Made by a program: the position numbers and the translations under genes
Notes under the pieces: generated by a model
The model's input: the letters and a program-made list of their open reading frames with translations, nothing else
Databases searched by the model: none
What the model was told of the DNA's origin: nothing
Assembly: GCF_963583255.1 (NCBI RefSeq)
Contig: NC_084817.1
Location: forward strand, 19,821,989 to 19,885,988
DNA: 64,000 nt
Direction of reading: 5' to 3'
Origin: Pyrus communis
Lineage: Eukaryota; Streptophyta; Magnoliopsida; Rosales; Rosaceae
Shown here: positions 45,949 to 55,800 of the stretch, piece by piece
Layout: the number at the start of each line of letters is the position of its first letter
Position numbering within the stretch: the first letter of the stretch is position 1

Positions 45949-47010
45949 TCAGAGAGAGTCGAGTCCCAAAGCCTTGGCTTTGAGCTTCAACGATTTTAAG
46001 TAGTGGATTGCTTCATCCAGCACCACCATCGCATCCTTTCCCTTACCATCGGGAATTATTTTCTGCAGAATGTTAATGGTTTCGCGGATTTTTTCCTTTC
46101 TCATCTTCTTGTTGCTGGTAAAGGAATCCACTTCTCTCAATCCAGAACTTCTGTTGCAGGCACAACTGGATTCGGCATCATCCTCCAACTCCAGAGGTCG
46201 GTTGTGTTTCATGGAACTCGCAGTGTCCATGATGGATGGTACATGATCATAACCTTCATCAAATAGCTTCCGCTTTTTATTCATTCCATCAGAACTAGCA
46301 ACTTCTTCAAACCAATTTTGCTTGTCATGAACTGTCATTGTACTAGGGGAATGGCCTGTGCTAGTAACTTCATCGTCCTCGGTATAATCGCTATCACCAT
46401 CTGAGTAGAGCAAGGCATTCAGTTCTTCGGTGTCTTCATGCATCTCACTTTCAGCACCATTTTCATCCTTTCCTTTGAATTCATCGGTCAAAACTGCTCC
46501 CGATAAATTTTTAAAATCTCTATCATGTCGAGGATCATCCCCATCCAAATAATAAGCTCCTTGTTGGAACGGATTCCAAGAAGTACGGCACCGCATGGGA
46601 TTCACTATCCCAGAACTAAAGATCAAAGTTGCCTGATCCCCACAAGGATTGTTAACAAGGAGTCTCTTCTGTTCAAAGGCACTGTCTGCATTCGGCACAA
46701 ATGTCTCCCCAGGAATTCCATGATGGGCAGAAGAAACTCTATCTTTGAGACCATTGTCGGTGGCAGGCATGAAGGCCTGTCTGATACGGGGTAAGCAATA
46801 GAACGAGCCGTGAGGTTCATTTGGTCTGCCGACTTGTGGATGAGGCAACTCGGAAGATGCATATGGTGGCATAGTATTAGTGCCTAGTTTCCCATATGCA
46901 GAAACGAAGTTTTGTTGCCCCAAGCCAAGTGGAGCAACAATGGCATTCGGATCGGGTGGTTGCCAGCCAAGATGCTGCTGACGAATCCAGGTTCCAAAAT
47001 TTTCACCCAT
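45949..47010 (-). CDS. SAC51: SAC51-type bHLH regulator
   Basis: A single coding exon of 353 residues from the ATG at 47010 (MGENFGTWIRQQHLGWQPPD) to the TGA/TAG region at 45949. The opening peptide and the C-terminal bHLH (about residues 300-345: NKKMRKEKIRETINILQKII…DEAIHYLKSLKLKAKALG) are those of the plant SAC51/SACL family, about 350 residues in Arabidopsis. An acidic, Ser/Tyr-rich middle (TEELNALLYSDGDSDYTEDD) precedes it. The basic region lacks the usual H-E-R pattern, as in the family. SAC51 proteins act in vascular development downstream of thermospermine, and translation is controlled by a conserved uORF, which is present here. Which family member this is (SAC51 or SACL1-3) cannot be settled by eye. 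The ATG follows a 5'-UTR intron (47137-47028). Confidence 0.9.
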   Translation of the reverse strand: MGENFGTWIRQQHLGWQPPDPNAIVAPLGLGQQNFVSAYGKLGTNTMPPYASSELPHPQVGRPNEPHGSFYCLPRIRQAFMPATDNGLKDRVSSAHHGIPGETFVPNADSAFEQKRLLVNNPCGDQATLIFSSGIVNPMRCRTSWNPFQQGAYYLDGDDPRHDRDFKNLSGAVLTDEFKGKDENGAESEMHEDTEELNALLYSDGDSDYTEDDEVTSTGHSPSTMTVHDKQNWFEEVASSDGMNKKRKLFDEGYDHVPSIMDTASSMKHNRPLELEDDAESSCACNRSSGLREVDSFTSNKKMRKEKIRETINILQKIIPDGKGKDAMVVLDEAIHYLKSLKLKAKALGLDSL

Positions 47011-48410
47011 CCAACCAAAACAACCACCTACAAGTCCAAACACAAATATACAAACTTCTAAAAACTCAAGAGAAATCCGAAAAAACAAACCAAAAACAAT
47101 AAACTACAATCCATCAAATCGGAAATATAAAACGTACCAGAAGGACGTATGTACAAACAGAAATAGTTGATTTATGTCTCACTTTCAGCAAGAATGAAAT
47201 AAACTAAAATATCCAGCTCAACTTGAACACAATACACAGCAATCTTCCTACGTTACGGGTTTCAGCAAATGTCGAAAATATTCAGCCTGGAAAATACCCA
47301 ACAATCATATATTAGGCACCATCAACCATTATCAAGCGCAAAAAACAGAACGAATAAACCCGAATTAATCCTTCAAATGACAGTTTTGGGATAACAAGTA
47401 GCAAATTATGCTTGAGCTTGACTAACCTGGCAATCCTGGAGAGGTTGAAAGCATGCTATTACTCTAACAATTATGGTGGCGCTCCCATCAATCCCATTTT
47501 CGTGTTTCAATGCCCGAAATCTTGTTTGGCTCGCTGCTTGGCACACCATAACTAAACAACTTCCCGGCACTTCAATTTTTTTGGAATGACAACTTCCAAA
47601 CAACTATTGCAACAGAGAGTAATACACTAAATCCCAAATCGAATCTGAGAAACTCTGAGCTGATTGATTGACACAAAAGTGAACCCGAAAATCGAAAGAG
47701 TGAAGGCTGATCAACTAGAACCAAACGGAGAAAACACGAAAAGAGTAGATGAATTTAAGCTAAATTAACCAAATACAAGCGAATGAGAGGGAATTTAAAC
47801 AGAATTTCAGCTAAAGATTTAGGCTTTTCGGATTCAAATCAACTGATCTGACGAACATAACAAGGAACGACGATGAAAAAAGTGGATCCCATGGAAAATA
47901 TTCAGATAAATGGTAAGAAAATTGAAGGGTTATCAGGAATTTAAATATTCACTGCTCAGTAAAACGAAGAATTACAGAATTACTCTGCAGTAAAGGTTCA
48001 AAGAGATGACTTTACGAACAATATCAACAGAGAGACTCAACCACCACCGCATGCTGTTCTGGATTTACCCACAGTACAAGTCTACGGATCTCCAACACCT
48101 TTTCCTTAATCCCCTGCAATGGAAAACGAAGCGACAGACAAAAAAATGTTAGCCTTTTCATCCCGGAAATTTTCCAGTTCATTTTCTCGGGAAACAAACA
48201 GAAAGTCGAGATCCAAAAACATGAATAAATCGACCAATCCGCCATCAAAAGCTGTGAAATCGAAGAGAAAACTTACAGCGCAGAAAACCCAATTCGAAAG
48301 CGAGATTGCTTGAGGGAACGCGATTGAACTACAGCGCTCCGGAAGCTTTCACAACAAGCAGGAGAGAGAGAGAGAGAGAGAGTATAGATTGAAGGCACAG
48401 TCGAAGGCTA
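47011..48410 (-). promoter_or_regulatory. SAC51 leader with at least three introns
   Basis: Introns inferred from GT..AG borders: 48276-48114 (CT|GTAAGT…GCAG|GGG), 47426-47287 (inside the uORF) and 47137-47028 (CTG|GTACGT…TTGTAG|GTGG, ending 17 nt before the main ATG). A CT-rich run (GA on the plus strand, 48362-48382) lies near the start of the leader. A long multi-uORF leader is typical of this family. Confidence 0.7.
47248..47549 (-). CDS. conserved 53-codon upstream ORF of SAC51 (spliced)
   Basis: Part 1 is 47549-47427 (41 codons, MVCQAASQTRFRALKHENGI…CFQPLQDCQ) and part 2 is 47286-47248 (AEYFRHLLKPVT and TAG). They join across a 140-bp GT..AG intron between codons. The peptide is the well-known conserved peptide uORF of the SAC51 family, whose ribosome-stalling type repression is relieved by thermospermine in Arabidopsis. 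If the intron is retained, the frame reads six other residues (VSQAQA) and stops at once. The in-frame TAG just upstream shows that the ATG at 47549 is the first possible start. After splicing, the uORF stop lies about 127 nt before the main ATG. Confidence 0.92.
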
Positions 48411-48438
48411 AAACGTGAGGAGGACACGGAGGGTGGGA

Positions 48439-48445
48439 TTATATA
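48439..48445 (-). promoter_or_regulatory. TATA box of SAC51
   Basis: The minus strand reads TATATAA in TTTCTATATAATCCC, about 30 bp before the CT-rich leader start expected near 48405. Confidence 0.55.
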
Positions 48446-50534
48446 GAAACGGAGTTTCCAGAAATATCCCTGCTTGGGGGATCGACTTCTTTGCCCTTTT
48501 CTTTTTGCTTTTTCTATAATGGGGTGACCCCGTCCCGTCACCGACTCGTGGTTTTATCATCACCCCACCTGGGCGTGCCATTGGAGTCAGGTCAAATAGT
48601 CAACGACATTATTTGCGGTGTGTTAAAGACGTCGTTGGGTTCGAACGAAGCCGCGCCAGTAAATCTGGTTGGCTAGTCTCAGAGTCGGGACGCTTCTTCT
48701 GCATTGCACACGTGTCATGCTACTATACATTCGAAATTACCAAGATACCCTCCTGATTTTATTTTTATTAGAGCTTTGCCCTTCTCATTTTCATTCTCAT
48801 AAGCTTTTTGGCGTGCTTGCCCTTTTTGGTATAATTTTAAGTTTTCATTTTTTCTAAACAATAGATGTCTCGATAAAAAAACACCATAGGATAGTATAAA
48901 AGACAATTAAAAATGTTAATCAAAGTCGGACGTGAATATCAAGAATAAAAATTGCATTTTACAAAAGATATACTATCAGACAAATATCACAGAGAAAACA
49001 AAATATAAATTGTGAGCCTTTGTAAAAGACTTTCGTCAAGAAAATCTCAAATGCTGAGAAAATAAACAATGAGTTTGATGTTAAATAATAATAGGGAATG
49101 GAAGAAATTGCATACACCATGTTAGAAAATAATTATGCGTTATGATTTATAGTATTTCATCCTTAATCATATAACCATAACTCAAGTTACAAAAAAAAAT
49201 TTATGACCTTTTTTTTTTTTAACAAACGATATTATCTACACTAAAGAATGTGAGGGAGGAAATTTCAACATAACCTTATATCATCATTTGGAACAAACTA
49301 TAACACCGTGTAGTTATAATGTCATCCCTTAAATGTTGAGCTTTGAAAATCCTCAGTTCTAAGAGCAAGTCCCGTTTTAGGGTGGGGTAAGGGCAAGGGC
49401 AAAGCAATGAAATTGCTCTCATAAGTCCACTCGTTTGGAAATAGGATGAGTAAGAGCAATTTCCTCTTCGTCTCCCTCTCACTCTCCTCTCTTCCATCTT
49501 GCTACAAAACAATTGTCTTCACGGTTAGCACCAATAACTTTATAATTAGGCGTTTCTTTAATGTTAGCGTACTTAACATGAAATTTATATACATCAACGA
49601 CGAATAATTACTAAATATATGTTACACATGTGTAAAATTTGCTACATTTTTACTATTAAAAACCAATAAAATCGAGTTTATTTTGACCACGCATCATGAG
49701 AGTGAGAACCACTTCCTATTTTAGATAGCAACACGAATTCAAAATTAGGTGCTCCTCACTTTTATGTTACAAACCGTGGAAATGATGCAGAAAGAGCAAA
49801 AGGGATGGTAAAACTAAAAGAAGAACGAAAGGGAAAATTAGGCAAATGTATATACATGATTTATAAGGTAAAAAGGAGTTGGTATCCAATGTTTCACATG
49901 AACCCCAATTATTTGGAGCTTGACCATTCAAACCATACTCCACCTGACAATTGTATCTCATTTGCTAGTATTATCATCGATGGCCTACTCATTTAGGGTT
50001 GGCAGGTTAAGATGGCAATAGGTCTAGGGGTATCCCGCCGTATATAGGGTACAAGAATACTTTTGGTTGATGTGACATACGGATATGTCTCGACCTTAAA
50101 AGTAGCCATCAATGGTTGGCCAGAACCAAGAGTGTTTCAGGTGCATTTGATTAAGCTTAATCAGCAAATGATTTAAAAGATGGTTGTTTTCATAAATAGA
50201 TCATTTCCGAATCCCTTTAATCAAAATTTTCAAATTAGAGGATTCGAGCTATTAAAATTTGATCAAACGGTCAAAGTTATTATAACTTTAAAAATGAGTC
50301 CGTGTTTGTAGTTATTGGATCAAATTTTAATAGTCCAGATCCCCTGATTTAGTGGATTTGGTGGAAGAGATCTAGAGAAAATTCATTTCCGATTTTTTCA
50401 AGTATGTGATGCCATCTAGGTTTTTTTTTTTTTTTTTTTTCTTCATACGCTATATTAATTTTCATTGTTAGATTTTCTGCAATATATTCAATTCAACAAT
50501 AAAAACCGAAGAGAAGTGTGGAACGTAAAAAGGG
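48446..50534. other. intergenic DNA
   Basis: SAC51 upstream region and AT-rich DNA. No supported gene. It contains a hairpin MITE (50232-50352) and a T run (about 50421-50440). Confidence 0.55.
50232..50352. repeat. hairpin MITE
   Basis: CAAATTAGAGGATTCGAGCTATTAAAATTTGATC pairs with GATCAAATTTTAATAGTCCAGATCCCCTGATTT. The loop has CAAAGTTATTATAACTTTAA, a relative of the loop in the MITE at 30306-30446. Confidence 0.65.
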
Positions 50535-51102
50535 TTTTTTGACACACCCCGACCGAGATCAGGGCGTGCTGGCCGTCACACGAAGGTGACGTAACCATGT
50601 GCGCGTGCGGAAGCTAATGAGAAGGTAAAATAAAAGTACGAATAATTAAAAACCTAATAACATACAAAGTACTAGTGTATGTGAGACACAATTCAGAGCA
50701 AGTCTACAACAGTCCAAAAGGAAAAGATACGACATAAGTACACCCGAAGGTGACCCTACAATGGTGAATGTCTGTCAGAAATTGCCGGGACGCCCTCTGG
50801 GATAAACCACCGAACCTTCTAGACCACTAGAACCTGGAGGGGCGCAAAACAAAAGCGTGAGTGGGCAAAAACAAAGTTCTTTGAAAACTCTTTAGCAAAA
50901 TACATTCTAACCCCTCGCCGTAAAACCTGTATACTTCCCAGAAAATGAACATATATACGTATGTATAGATATGTCAATCATGCTCCACATATGCCATTCA
51001 TGCTCACAATATGTCATTCATGCTTGAGAATATGCCACAACAGAATCTCATAATCAAATATAAATGCTCAAGCGTAATTCACATCGAATATATATAATAT
51101 GG

Positions 51103-51322
51103 CAGCCGGGAGTCACCTAACGTGACCTGTACGGCTGAATCTAGAGCTCCACTCTCAACTCAATAACTGAATCTGCACACGAGTCGGAACCACCTAACGT
51201 GGTCTGTACGACAAGCTGGGTGTATTATATATATGTATGCTCTAGTGCTACGATCACGTGAAGCTGTGCGATAATCGCGGGTCACCTACAAGTCGGAACC
51301 ACCTAATGTGGTCTGTACGACA
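51103..51322 (-). promoter_or_regulatory. three two-storey hairpins in the gypsy LTR
   Basis: Copy 1, 51103-51137: outer stem CAGCCG/CGGCTG, inner stem GTCAC/GTGAC. Copy 2, 51183-51212: outer GTCG/CGAC, inner ACCAC/GTGGT. Copy 3, 51293-51322: the same stems as copy 2. The loop is CTAAC (CTAAT in copy 3), and the 3' side bulge CTGTA is the same in all three. Stem bases differ in compensating pairs. The right LTR has the same set at 58325-58359, 58405-58434 and 58515-58544. Function unknown; candidates are RNA structure or a palindrome-binding protein site. Confidence 0.75.
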
Positions 51323-51985
51323 GGCTTGCACCTATCTTGGATCCAAGGCGAGCATGCGGTGCTGGTGAACATACACGTGAAGGCTGTGCCCTGGCCCTGG
51401 GCGGGAGCACTAACACCGGGGGTGCAGATTATGAGCTCTCTAAACCTCTCAAACTACCATTGCATAATAAACAGGAATGCATAACCACATGAATACCGCT
51501 TACCTGGCACTTACCTGTGCGTCCACAGCACCAAATACACATATATATGTATGCCACTACTAAAACATGCGATGATGCGTAAACAATATTCAAATGATGC
51601 ATGGCATAATACATATAACCTTTTCTATTTAATTTCTGGGAATTAATATGTATATAGGTATATACGGAAAACAAAAGCCCACTCACTGATAATTAGAAGG
51701 GTCGTAGCCCCCCTGCCTCGAGTGTGTACGCTCGTCCTCGGAAAACGAATCACCTATACGCGACAAAGTTACGAAAACATTAATTTAAAAGCACCTAAGC
51801 AACTTCTCGTAATAACTTCTCATACATTGCTCAATTTGGAAAATTGAATATACCAACGTGACCTACACAACCTCAGGATCACGCCCATATTTTTAGAAAA
51901 AATTTTGGACCACGCACGCGCCCCCACGCGCCTGTACACGCACGGACCTACGCGCCCCCACGCGCGGCCCACGTGCACTGCACAC

Positions 51986-52104
51986 TGACGGCGTCAGTTG
52001 ACGCCGTCAGGAATATTCCGTTAACTGACGGAATATTCCGTCAAATCTAACCGGATTCTGTCACTGCCGTTAGGAATATTCCGTTAGACTTAACGAAATA
52101 TTCC
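51986..52104. promoter_or_regulatory. palindrome cluster with heat-shock-element-like sites (3' LTR)
   Basis: An 11-bp perfect inverted repeat TGACGGCGTCA/TGACGCCGTCA (51986-52009), then GGAATATTCC at 52010-52019, 52030-52039 (inside the perfect palindrome TGACGGAATATTCCGTCA) and 52073-52082, and a mutated fourth at 52095-52104. Each fits nGAAnnTTCn, the two-unit core of heat-shock elements. Starts are 20, 43 and 22 bp apart, near whole helical turns. Confidence 0.6.
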
Positions 52105-52832
52105 CCTTTCTTCTCCGGCGAACCTTCGGCGCCGGCGACGGCGCCGGAAAACTGGGTAATTTTCAAACTAAGTTTTCTCCTTCGTTTTTCAACCATTTTT
52201 CACGTTCTTTATACCAAAATGAAGCTTAGGACTAGTAGAATCACGTTAGACTAGTTTTAAGGCCTAAAAATCAAGGAATCTCACCTGCAACAACGATCCA
52301 AGTTCGGCCAACTTTGCACAGGACGATCCCGACGTCCAAACTTACCCAACGAACCACTCCGAGGCTCCTTGGGACCTCACAAACACATCTACAAGCTTAG
52401 AAATTCCAAAAACAAGCTAGTTTAGGTTTGCATGAACAGTGTTCAAATCGGACCTCGTGATATCGACGTGAAAATGGTGTTTTCCTTACCTGAAAATGGC
52501 ACCACTGGACTCCTCTCAGCTCCACGAACACGATGGTAGTCTTGGTTTTTCGATTGGTGAAGTATTGAGTAAGTTTGTGTGTATGTCCGTGTGTTGAAGA
52601 AGGAAGAAGAAGAGAGGACTCGGGGAGGAAGAGAGAGAGACTGAGACAGAGACTGAGACAGAGAGACAAAGAGTGAGGGAATGAGGGAGAGAATCCCGGG
52701 AGAAAAGAGAGTGTATGAGTGTGTGTGGTCCCACAACCCACACAACACAAAACTACCCGAAAAAAAACGAACTAGGGGGTAAAACAGTAATTTCACACGT
52801 ACGTTTCTTTAGTTTCGGGACGGGATGTTACA

Positions 52833-52847
52833 ACCTACCCACCTTAA
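52833..52847 (-). other. polypurine tract of the gypsy element
   Basis: The minus strand reads TAAGGTGGGTAGGTTG directly before the 3' LTR start TGTAACATCC. Confidence 0.75.
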
Positions 52848-52887
52848 TAGAATTTCGTCCCGAAATTCAAAATAACTAATTACACCC

Positions 52888-55800
52888 CTAACGGTCAAAG
52901 AACAATCTAGGATACAAATCCCTCATCCTATTTTCTGTCTCCCATGTCGTTTCTTCAACCGAGTGATTCCTCCACAAAACTTTCACCAAATTCACCGTTT
53001 TGTTCCTCAGAACCTTCTCTTTCCAATCCAAGATCGTTAATGGTTCCTCGTCGTACGTCAAATCTGGATTTATCTCTAACGGTTGAGGAGGTATCACATG
53101 CAATGGATCGGCAACATAATGTCGGAGCATAGACACGTGAAAAACGTTATGTACTTTAGCCAACTCCGGAGGCAACTCTAACCTGTAAGCTACCTCACCA
53201 ACTCTTTCTGTGACTACGTACGGTCCGATGTACCTGGGACTCAACTTCCCTTTCTTTCCAAACCGCACAACACCTCTCCACGGTGAAAGCTTCAGAAATA
53301 CCCAATCTCCGACCTCATACGTTCTGTCCGTAGCATGCCGATCTGCTAAACTTTTCTGCCTGTCTTGAGCTGCTTTCAGGTTAGACCTAATTACCTGAAC
53401 ATTTTGAGTAGTCTCCTCGACAATCTCTGGTCCTATCAAGACTCTTTCTCCAACCTCTGACCAACATAACGGAGTGCGACAAGATCTACCGTACAAGGCT
53501 TCAAATGGCGCCATGCCAATGCTCGAATGGAAACTGTTGTTGTAAGCAAATTCCATCAAATCTAGCCGCTGGTGCCAAGCATCACTGAACTGTAACACTG
53601 ATGCTCGCAGCATATCTTCCAAGGTCTGAATAGTTCTCTCGGACTGTCCGTCCGTCTGTGGATGATATGCCGTACTGTAAAGTAGTCTCGTACCCAAAGC
53701 TTCTTGAAAAGCTACCCAAAACTTCGATGTGAATCGTGGATCACGATCTGAGACAATACTTACAGGGACACCATGGTATTTCACAACCTTTGAGATAAAC
53801 AATTCTGCTAATCGGTTCAAAGAATATCTCTCTCTTACTGGAATAAAATGTGCTGACTTAGTGAGTCGATCAACGATCACCCAAATGCCATCAAAGCCAT
53901 TATGTGTACGCGGCAACTTGTACACAAAATCCATAGTGATATTTTCCCATTTCCACTCTGGAACGGGAAGCGGCTGCAACAACCCAAACGGCTTCTTTCT
54001 TTCTGCTTTAACCTGCTGACAAACCGCACAACTGCTTACATACTCAGCTATCTCCCTTTTTATACCCGGCCAATAGTAAAATGGTCGAATAGTATGATAC
54101 ATTTTAGTTGCCCCTGGGTGCATGGCATAAGCCGAGATATGTGCTTCATCAAGAATTTCCTTCTTCAATTCCACATTACTAGGCACGAACATTCTACCCT
54201 CTAACATCAACATGCCATCAGAATCACGGACTCTGAGATCTCGCCTCCTTCCTTGATCTCGAGCTCGAATTAGTTCTTGAATCTGTTCATCAGTTACCTG
54301 AGCTTCAAGCACCCGATCAACCAAGATTGGCCTAACTTGAAAATTAGCAAGTAATGCCACTTCTCGATCTTCTGCTTCTAACCTTACTCCTGTAGCACGC
54401 AAGTCCACCAAAAGAGGAATACGACTAGCGTACAACGCATTGATACGGCCATGTGACTTCCTGCTAAGTGCATCGGCCACTACGTTCGCACGACCAGGGT
54501 GATAATCAATCGTGCAATCGTAATCGCTGAGCAACTCCAACCACCTCCGTTGACGAAGATTTAGTTCCTTCTGGGTGAAGAGATACTGAAGACTCTTGTG
54601 ATCTGTGAAGATCCTGCACTTCTCTCCGTAAAGATAGTGTCTCCACAACTTCAACGCAAAGATGATAGCAGCTAACTCCAAATCATGTGTAGGGTAATTC
54701 ATCTCATGGGTTTTCAACTGCCGCGAAGCATAAGCAATCACCCTACCATGCTGCATCAATACACATCCCAGACCATTCAAGGAAGCATCGCTGTAAACCT
54801 CGAAATCACCACTATCGTCCGGGAGTGTCAAAACAGGTGCATTAGTAAGACAATGCTTCAATTGCTGGAAACTCTGCTCACACTTATCATTCCACTCGAA
54901 CTTAACATCTTTCCTTGTTAACCTCGTCAGTGGCAAGGCAATCAACGAAAAGTCCTTAACGAATCTCCGATAATATCCCGCCAAACCAATGAAACTTCTC
55001 ACCTCAGTGACGGTTCGTGGTTGCTCCCAACTTTCCACAGCTGCAACCTTTTGAGGATCAACAAGAATACCTTGAGCAGAAATGATGTGCCCCAAAAATG
55101 CGACTTGATCTAACCAGAACTGGCACTTGCTAAACTTAGCATACAATTGGTGTTCCCTTAACCTCTTCAACACCAAAGTAAGATGTCGGACATGCTCTGC
55201 TTTGGACTTAGAATACACCAGAATATCGTCAATGAAGACAATAACAAATCTATCCAGGTAAGGCTGGAATACCCGGTTCATTAAATCCATAAAAGCTGCT
55301 GGTGCATTCGTCAACCCAAACGGCATAACCAAAAACTCGTAATGACCGTAACGAGTCCTGAACGCCGTCTTAGGAACATCATCCCTACAAATCTTCAGCT
55401 GATAGTACCCAGACCTCAAGTCTATCTTAGAAAACACACAAGCACCTCTCAGCTGATCAAACAAATCGTCGATACGAGGCAATGGATAACGGTTTTTAAT
55501 CGTCACCCGATTCAATTGCCTGTAGTCGATACATAGCCTCAAAGTTCCATCTTTCTTTTTCACAAACAACACTGGAGCGCCCCAAGGTGAAGTACTAGGC
55601 TGAATAAATCCCTTATCCACTAATTCCTGTAACTGCACTTTCAATTCCCTTAACTCAGCAGGAGCCATACGATAAGGAGTTAAAGAAATAGGATTAGTAC
55701 CTGGAAGTAACTCAATAGTGAAATCCACATCTCGATCTGGGGGTAAACCAGGTAAATCTTCAGGAAAAACATCAGGGAAGTGTCTAACCACTCTCACATC

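Larger units (their letters stand above)
50540..52832 (-). repeat. 3' LTR of the gypsy element
   Basis: 2,293 bp. It contains the hairpin triplet (51103-51322), the palindromic cluster (51986-52104), GC-rich palindromes (GGCGCCGG near 52135) and a GAGA/CTGAGACAGAG-type repeat (52620-52690). Open frames inside (85-117 codons) are identical in both LTRs and have no coding features. Confidence 0.95.

Noticed and set aside
47011..47088. 26-codon extension of the SAC51 main protein (MFFRISLEF...)
   Set aside because: This frame runs into a 5'-UTR intron (47028-47137) with good splice borders; family proteins begin MGENFG.
47550..47603. 18-codon N-terminal extension of the SAC51 uORF
   Set aside because: It would begin at a TTG directly after an in-frame TAG; the conserved peptide begins at the ATG at 47549.
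52397..52796. Overlapping 117-codon frames in the gypsy LTR (and the same at 59619-60018)
   Set aside because: They overlap in different frames, are Ser/Leu-rich from the CTCTCT tract and repeat exactly in both LTRs.
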